Part shown: one piece after another, positions 58,591 to 64,000 of the stretch | How the letters are laid out: the number at the start of each line of letters is the position of its first letter | Numbering within the stretch: position 1 is the first letter of the stretch | Translations under genes and position numbers: made by a program | Assembly (NCBI GenBank): GCA_905612435.1 | Contig: CAJQRZ010000003.1 | Coordinates: forward strand, 32,001-96,000 | Reading direction: 5' to 3' | DNA length: 64,000 nucleotides | Source of the DNA: an uncultured Candidatus Pelagibacter sp. | Lineage (GTDB): Bacteria; Pseudomonadota; Alphaproteobacteria; Pelagibacterales; Pelagibacteraceae | The notes under the pieces: generated by a model | Database searches by the model: none | What the model saw: only the letters and a program-made list of their open reading frames with translations | Told to the model about the DNA's origin: nothing

Positions 58591-59148
58591 TCAAATTTTT
58601 CTTAATTGAGAAGATGAAATATTGACTTTTTTGAAGTTAATAAACTCTAAATTTTTTTGATTTAAGTGTTTAAATGTTATTGATTTAAGAGATTTCGATT
58701 TATATCCATATCGATCAAATACAAGAATATTACATTTTTGTGATATTAATCTCCATTTGTGCCATTTATGAAAGTTAATTAAGTTATCAGCACCCATTAT
58801 AAAATTAATATCCAAGGACTTATTTTTTGACAAATAATTTATTAAGTCAATGGTTTTATTTGATTGAATTTTATCTTCATAAAATTTTATTTTAATAAAT
58901 TTATTTGAATCAGTAAATTTTTTTGCAAATTTGATTCTTTGATTTAAACTTGTATTACTTTTATTTTTAAATGGGTTTTTTTTTGTTACTGCCCAAATAA
59001 TATATTTTAAATTAAATATTTTTTTTGCTTTTTTTGAAATAGATAGGTGACCTTTATGAGCGGGATCGAAAGTGCCACCCAAAATACCAATTTTTATTAT
59101 TTTAGAGTTCAATTTATTTTCGAGTTTGACCGTTACTAACAATCTCAT
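58591..59148 (-). CDS. nadD: Nicotinate-nucleotide adenylyltransferase, short C-terminus
   Basis: Protein of 185 residues: G-I-L-G-G-T-F-D-P-A-H-K-G-H near residue 21 with the H-x-G-H motif, F-I-M-G-A-D-N-L near 118, and I-S-S-S-Q-L-R close to the end. It makes deamido-NAD from nicotinate mononucleotide. Most NadD proteins continue about 25-35 residues after I-S-S-T-x-I-R; this one stops two residues after it. The ATG start overlaps proA by 35 bases; an internal start is possible. Confidence 0.88.
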   Translation of the reverse strand: MRLLVTVKLENKLNSKIIKIGILGGTFDPAHKGHLSISKKAKKIFNLKYIIWAVTKKNPFKNKSNTSLNQRIKFAKKFTDSNKFIKIKFYEDKIQSNKTIDLINYLSKNKSLDINFIMGADNLINFHKWHKWRLISQKCNILVFDRYGYKSKSLKSITFKHLNQKNLEFINFKKVNISSSQLRKI

Positions 59149-60364
59149 ATTTGTAAGAAATTAGCTGGCCCAAACCTACGGGACCTCTAGGAGGGAGAGT
59201 ATTTGTAGAAATACCAACCTCACCGCCAAAACCAAACTCACCACCATCAGCAAATTGAGTTGATGTATTATGCATTGCTATAGAGCTCTTAACATTTTTT
59301 AAAAATTTTTTTGCAGTCTTTTTATTTTTAGTAATTATAGCGTCTGTATGCTTAGTGCCATATTTATTAATATGGTTAATTGCCTCTTCAAAATTTTTAA
59401 CACATTTTACAGAAATAATTGCTGACAAGTATTCAGTAGACCAATTTTTTTCTTTTGCTGGATATATTTTGCCTTTGTAATATTTCTTTAAAAAACGGTC
59501 CCCATAAATTTTACAATTATTATCTTCTAGTTTTTTTAAAATGGGGTTACAAAATTTTTTAACTATTTTTTTGTGGAGTAAAATTGTTTCAGTGGCACCA
59601 CAAATACTAGTATTTCTTAATTTAGCATTATAAATAATATTTGTAGACATTTTTAATTCAGCATCTTTATCAATAAAGGTATGACAAAGACCCTCTAAAT
59701 GTCCAATAATAGGTACACTTGAAAACTCTTGAACTCTTTTTACTAAACTTTTTCCACCGCGGGGTATTATTACATCAATATAATCTTTCATTTTTGAAAG
59801 CATGAAGTCTACCATTTTCCTATCTTTAGAATCTATAAACTGAATAAAATTTTCATTAACTTTATTTTCTTTAAGAGCTTTTCGAAATAATTTAGCCAAA
59901 ATTTTGTTAGTATTAATAGCTTCAGACCCACCTTTTAAAATTACAGCATTACCAGATTTAAAACATAAACTGGCAACATCCGATGTAACATTGGGTCTAC
60001 TCTCATATATAACTCCAATAACTCCAATAGGTATTGAAACTCTGTTAATTTTTAACCCATTTGGTCTACTCCATTTTTCCAAAGTCTTATCAATAGGATC
60101 TTTTAGTTTAATAATTTTTTTTATTGAATTTTTTATATCGTTTAATTTTTTTTGATTAAGAATAAGTCTATCAACTAGGTTATCCTTCAAGTTTTTTTTT
60201 AAAGCAAAATTTATATCCTTTGCGTTTGCTTTAAGTATTGAGTTCTTTTCTTTATCTATTAATGAGGCATATTTTTTTAAAATTTTATTTTTTATTTTAC
60301 TATTAATTTTTTCAACGGATGCTTTTCTAGCATTTTTTCCAATTAAATTCATATAATGACTCAT
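59114..60364 (-). CDS. proA: Glutamate-5-semialdehyde dehydrogenase
   Basis: Protein of 416 residues of the aldehyde dehydrogenase superfamily, ProA branch: G-V-I-G-V-I-Y-E-S-R-P-N-V-T near residue 113, I-L-K-G-G-S-E-A, the I-P-R-G-G-K-S-L near 200, the catalytic cysteine in N-T-S-I-C-G-A-T-E near 254, and the end G-P-V-G-L. It makes glutamate semialdehyde for proline. One base after proB. Confidence 0.96.
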   Translation of the reverse strand: MSHYMNLIGKNARKASVEKINSKIKNKILKKYASLIDKEKNSILKANAKDINFALKKNLKDNLVDRLILNQKKLNDIKNSIKKIIKLKDPIDKTLEKWSRPNGLKINRVSIPIGVIGVIYESRPNVTSDVASLCFKSGNAVILKGGSEAINTNKILAKLFRKALKENKVNENFIQFIDSKDRKMVDFMLSKMKDYIDVIIPRGGKSLVKRVQEFSSVPIIGHLEGLCHTFIDKDAELKMSTNIIYNAKLRNTSICGATETILLHKKIVKKFCNPILKKLEDNNCKIYGDRFLKKYYKGKIYPAKEKNWSTEYLSAIISVKCVKNFEEAINHINKYGTKHTDAIITKNKKTAKKFLKNVKSSIAMHNTSTQFADGGEFGFGGEVGISTNTLPPRGPVGLGQLISYKYEIVSNGQTRK

Positions 60365-60365
60365 T

Positions 60366-62454
<2,089 letters not shown>

Positions 62455-62473
62455 TTAGTTTTTAGTTGTACTA

Positions 62474-62728
62474 CTAATTGGGTTTTACTGAAACGAATGT
62501 TCTGTCAGATTTTGTTTTTTTAAATACTACTTTTCCTTTAATAATAGAAAAAATTGAATGATCTTTTCCCATACCCACGTTTTCACCAGGGAAAATTTTT
62601 GTACCTCTTTGTCTAACAATTATATTTCCAGGTATTACTACTTCACCACCATATTTTTTGACACCAAGTCTACGACCAGCACTATCCCGTCCATTTCTTG
62701 ATGATCCACCTGCTTTTTTTGTTGCCAT
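62474..62728 (-). CDS. rpmA: 50S ribosomal protein L27
   Basis: Protein of 84 residues: [15 protein letters not shown] at the N-terminus (reaches the peptidyl transferase centre), [10 protein letters not shown] and G-x-D-H-S-I-F. Twelve bases after rplU. Confidence 0.98.
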   Translation of the reverse strand: MATKKAGGSSRNGRDSAGRRLGVKKYGGEVVIPGNIIVRQRGTKIFPGENVGMGKDHSIFSIIKGKVVFKKTKSDRTFVSVKPN

Positions 62729-62740
62729 AATTTTTCTAGT

Positions 62741-63145
62741 TTATTTGCTTACTTGTTTTTCTTGTTTTTTTTCAATTTTTTTAAGTGGTTTTATCATTTT
62801 TTCTGCTTCAGATAAAATTTTGCCGTTTTTAGAAAAAATTTTGCTAATTCTTATTAATGAATATTGTTGTCTATGACCATTTTTTCTTCTTGAGTTTTGT
62901 CTTCTTCTTTTTTTGAAAATTAATATTGTTCTATTTTTACCATTTTCAACTAAATCAGCCTCAACTTTTGCACCCTCTACTACTGGAGATCCAACTTCAA
63001 TAGTTTTATCATCTCCATAAGCTAAGATTTCTTTAAATTCTATTTTAGAATCAGGCTTAGATTCTTCTAATTTTTCAATTTTTAAAATTTCACCAGCTTT
63101 TACTTTGTACTGTTTTCCACCTGTTTGTATTATTGCGTATGACAT
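62741..63145 (-). CDS. rplU: 50S ribosomal protein L21 with basic tail
   Basis: Protein of 134 residues. The first about 100 are L21 (Y-A-I-I-Q-T-G-G-K-Q-Y-K-V, K-R-R-R-Q-N-S-R-R-K-N-G-H-R-Q). The end is an extra lysine-rich tail of about 30 residues. Start of the rplU-rpmA-obgE-proBA-nadD-rsfS-ctpA-rppH run. Confidence 0.97.
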   Translation of the reverse strand: MSYAIIQTGGKQYKVKAGEILKIEKLEESKPDSKIEFKEILAYGDDKTIEVGSPVVEGAKVEADLVENGKNRTILIFKKRRRQNSRRKNGHRQQYSLIRISKIFSKNGKILSEAEKMIKPLKKIEKKQEKQVSK

Positions 63146-63171
63146 TGTTTAATCTATTTTTTATAATCAGC

Positions 63172-63199
63172 AATATAGTTGGAGACTTATTATAGTCAA
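63172..63199 (-). promoter_or_regulatory. Candidate promoter for rplU operon
   Basis: On the minus strand TTGACT (63199-63194) and TATATT (63177-63172) are separated by 16 bases, in the 64-base gap between gloB and rplU. Predicted start near 63165 leaves about a 20-base leader before the rplU ATG at 63145. Confidence 0.5.
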
Positions 63200-63209
63200 G
63201 TTGAATAAA

Positions 63210-63929
63210 CTAGAAATTATCCTTTAAATCCCTCAGTTTAGAAAAAGTTTTAAGATTATCGGCTCTTAAAAAAATATTACACTCCAATTCTTCTTTAATT
63301 GTTGATGGAACGGTTGGTAAATTATTATGTAATTTTTTTTCAATTTCTTTTATTTTGTTTATTAGATTTTGATTATTTCCATCATGAGCTATGCAAAACT
63401 TCGAATTTTGCATTGTGTATTCGTGCCCACAAAAAATTTTTGTATCATATGGAAGCTCTTTTAATTTTTTCAAAGAATTAAACATTTGAGAATATGTTCC
63501 CTCAAAAATTTTTCCACAGCCTAATGAAAACAAAGTATCACCAGTAAAAACAGATTTTTGTTTTTTAAAATAAAAAAAAATATGTCCAAGAGTATGTCCT
63601 GGAATATGAACCACCTTTGCTTCAAAATCTTCATATTTCCAGGTTTCTTGATTATCTACAAGGGTATCTATTTCAGGAATTCTATCTTTATCTCCTTTAA
63701 AACCAATAACACACGCGCCATATTTTTCTTTTAATTTTTGGTTACCCCCTACGTGGTCGTAATGATGATGAGTATTTAATATAAATTTTAGATGAATTTT
63801 ATTATTTTCTAGATATTTAATTACAGGTTCGGATTCACTCGGATCTACTACGCAAGCAATATTTTTTTTTTCATCAATTATTAAATATGAGTAATTATCT
63901 TGCAAACAAGGAATTATTTTAATTTTCAT
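63210..63929 (-). CDS. gloB: Hydroxyacylglutathione hydrolase (glyoxalase II)
   Basis: Protein of 239 residues of the metallo-beta-lactamase fold: metal motif T-H-H-H-Y-D-H-V-G-G near residue 52, H-I-P-G-H-T near 109, F-T-G-D-T-L-F near 129 and C-G-H-E-Y-T near 166 with the C-terminal glutathione-binding part. Hydrolyses S-lactoylglutathione to D-lactate, linking to the D-hydroxyacid enzymes elsewhere in the window. The last 71 bases of the window upstream of it hold no recognised gene. Confidence 0.92.
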   Translation of the reverse strand: MKIKIIPCLQDNYSYLIIDEKKNIACVVDPSESEPVIKYLENNKIHLKFILNTHHHYDHVGGNQKLKEKYGACVIGFKGDKDRIPEIDTLVDNQETWKYEDFEAKVVHIPGHTLGHIFFYFKKQKSVFTGDTLFSLGCGKIFEGTYSQMFNSLKKLKELPYDTKIFCGHEYTMQNSKFCIAHDGNNQNLINKIKEIEKKLHNNLPTVPSTIKEELECNIFLRADNLKTFSKLRDLKDNF

Positions 63930-64000
63930 TTATTTTTCTAACAAAAATATTCCTAGTACCGCTGTTAAGTTTTTTAAACCTATATTAGTATTAGTTATTT

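Overview
The window is a single continuous stretch of a small, AT-rich, densely packed alphaproteobacterial chromosome. Everything points to SAR11 (Pelagibacterales): very low GC, intergenic gaps of a few bases or overlaps, a cytochrome c maturation (ccm) cluster, an F1 ATP synthase operon without F0, a DUF2794 gene, and a DMSP demethylation cluster (dmdC-dmdB-hydrolase-dmdA) whose DmdA looks like the Candidatus Pelagibacter type. This is inference from gene content; no database search was possible. No tRNA, rRNA, CRISPR array, insertion sequence or prophage was seen. No gap without a gene exceeds 300 bases; the largest is 12424-12708. Layout: (1) 99-2153: a Bax inhibitor-1 type membrane protein, DUF2794, yciB and hspQ. 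(2) 2219-6439: a long-stem hairpin leader followed by ccmCDEFGH, without ccmA or ccmB. (3) 6474-15884: a lipid A deacylase-like protein, then a block handling 2-hydroxy and 2-oxo acids: an FMN hydroxyacid oxidase, an aminotransferase, a GlcD-type FAD dehydrogenase, an NAD(P) 2-hydroxyacid reductase, a possible winged-helix protein and a TakP-type TRAP transporter (dctPQM) with a terminator after dctP. (4) 15895-19731: an amidase, an unlisted 58-residue membrane protein, a DMT exporter, an alpha/beta hydrolase and an unknown exported protein. (5) 19724-24667: ftsY and dapF on the minus strand; a structured leader RNA, ffh, rpsP, trmD and rplS on the plus strand. (6) 24679-27788: leuCDB. (7) 27815-33087: the DMSP cluster. 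(8) 33108-47526: asd, then a TCA-cycle supercluster sdhCDAB-mmsA-mdh-sucCD-sucAB-lpd. (9) 47639-49651: an isolated B12-binding-like radical SAM gene of unknown function. (10) 49777-56627: priA and atpHAGDC. (11) 56620-63929 on the minus strand: rplU-rpmA-obgE-proB-proA-nadD-rsfS-ctpA-rppH, with gloB upstream. How it works together: TRAP uptake and the hydroxyacid oxidoreductases would feed 2-oxo acids to central metabolism. The dmd cluster supplies methyl-tetrahydrofolate, reduced sulfur and carbon. The TCA supercluster oxidises the carbon, and the F1 operon converts the resulting proton motive force to ATP. The strongest oddities are: a succinate dehydrogenase whose membrane subunits lack both canonical heme b histidines (SdhD has no histidine at all); an alpha/beta hydrolase translationally coupled between dmdB and dmdA where no dmdD is present; a structured RNA ahead of ffh; the hairpin leader ahead of ccmC; a radical SAM gene between housekeeping genes; and a perfect inverted repeat over the priA start codon.
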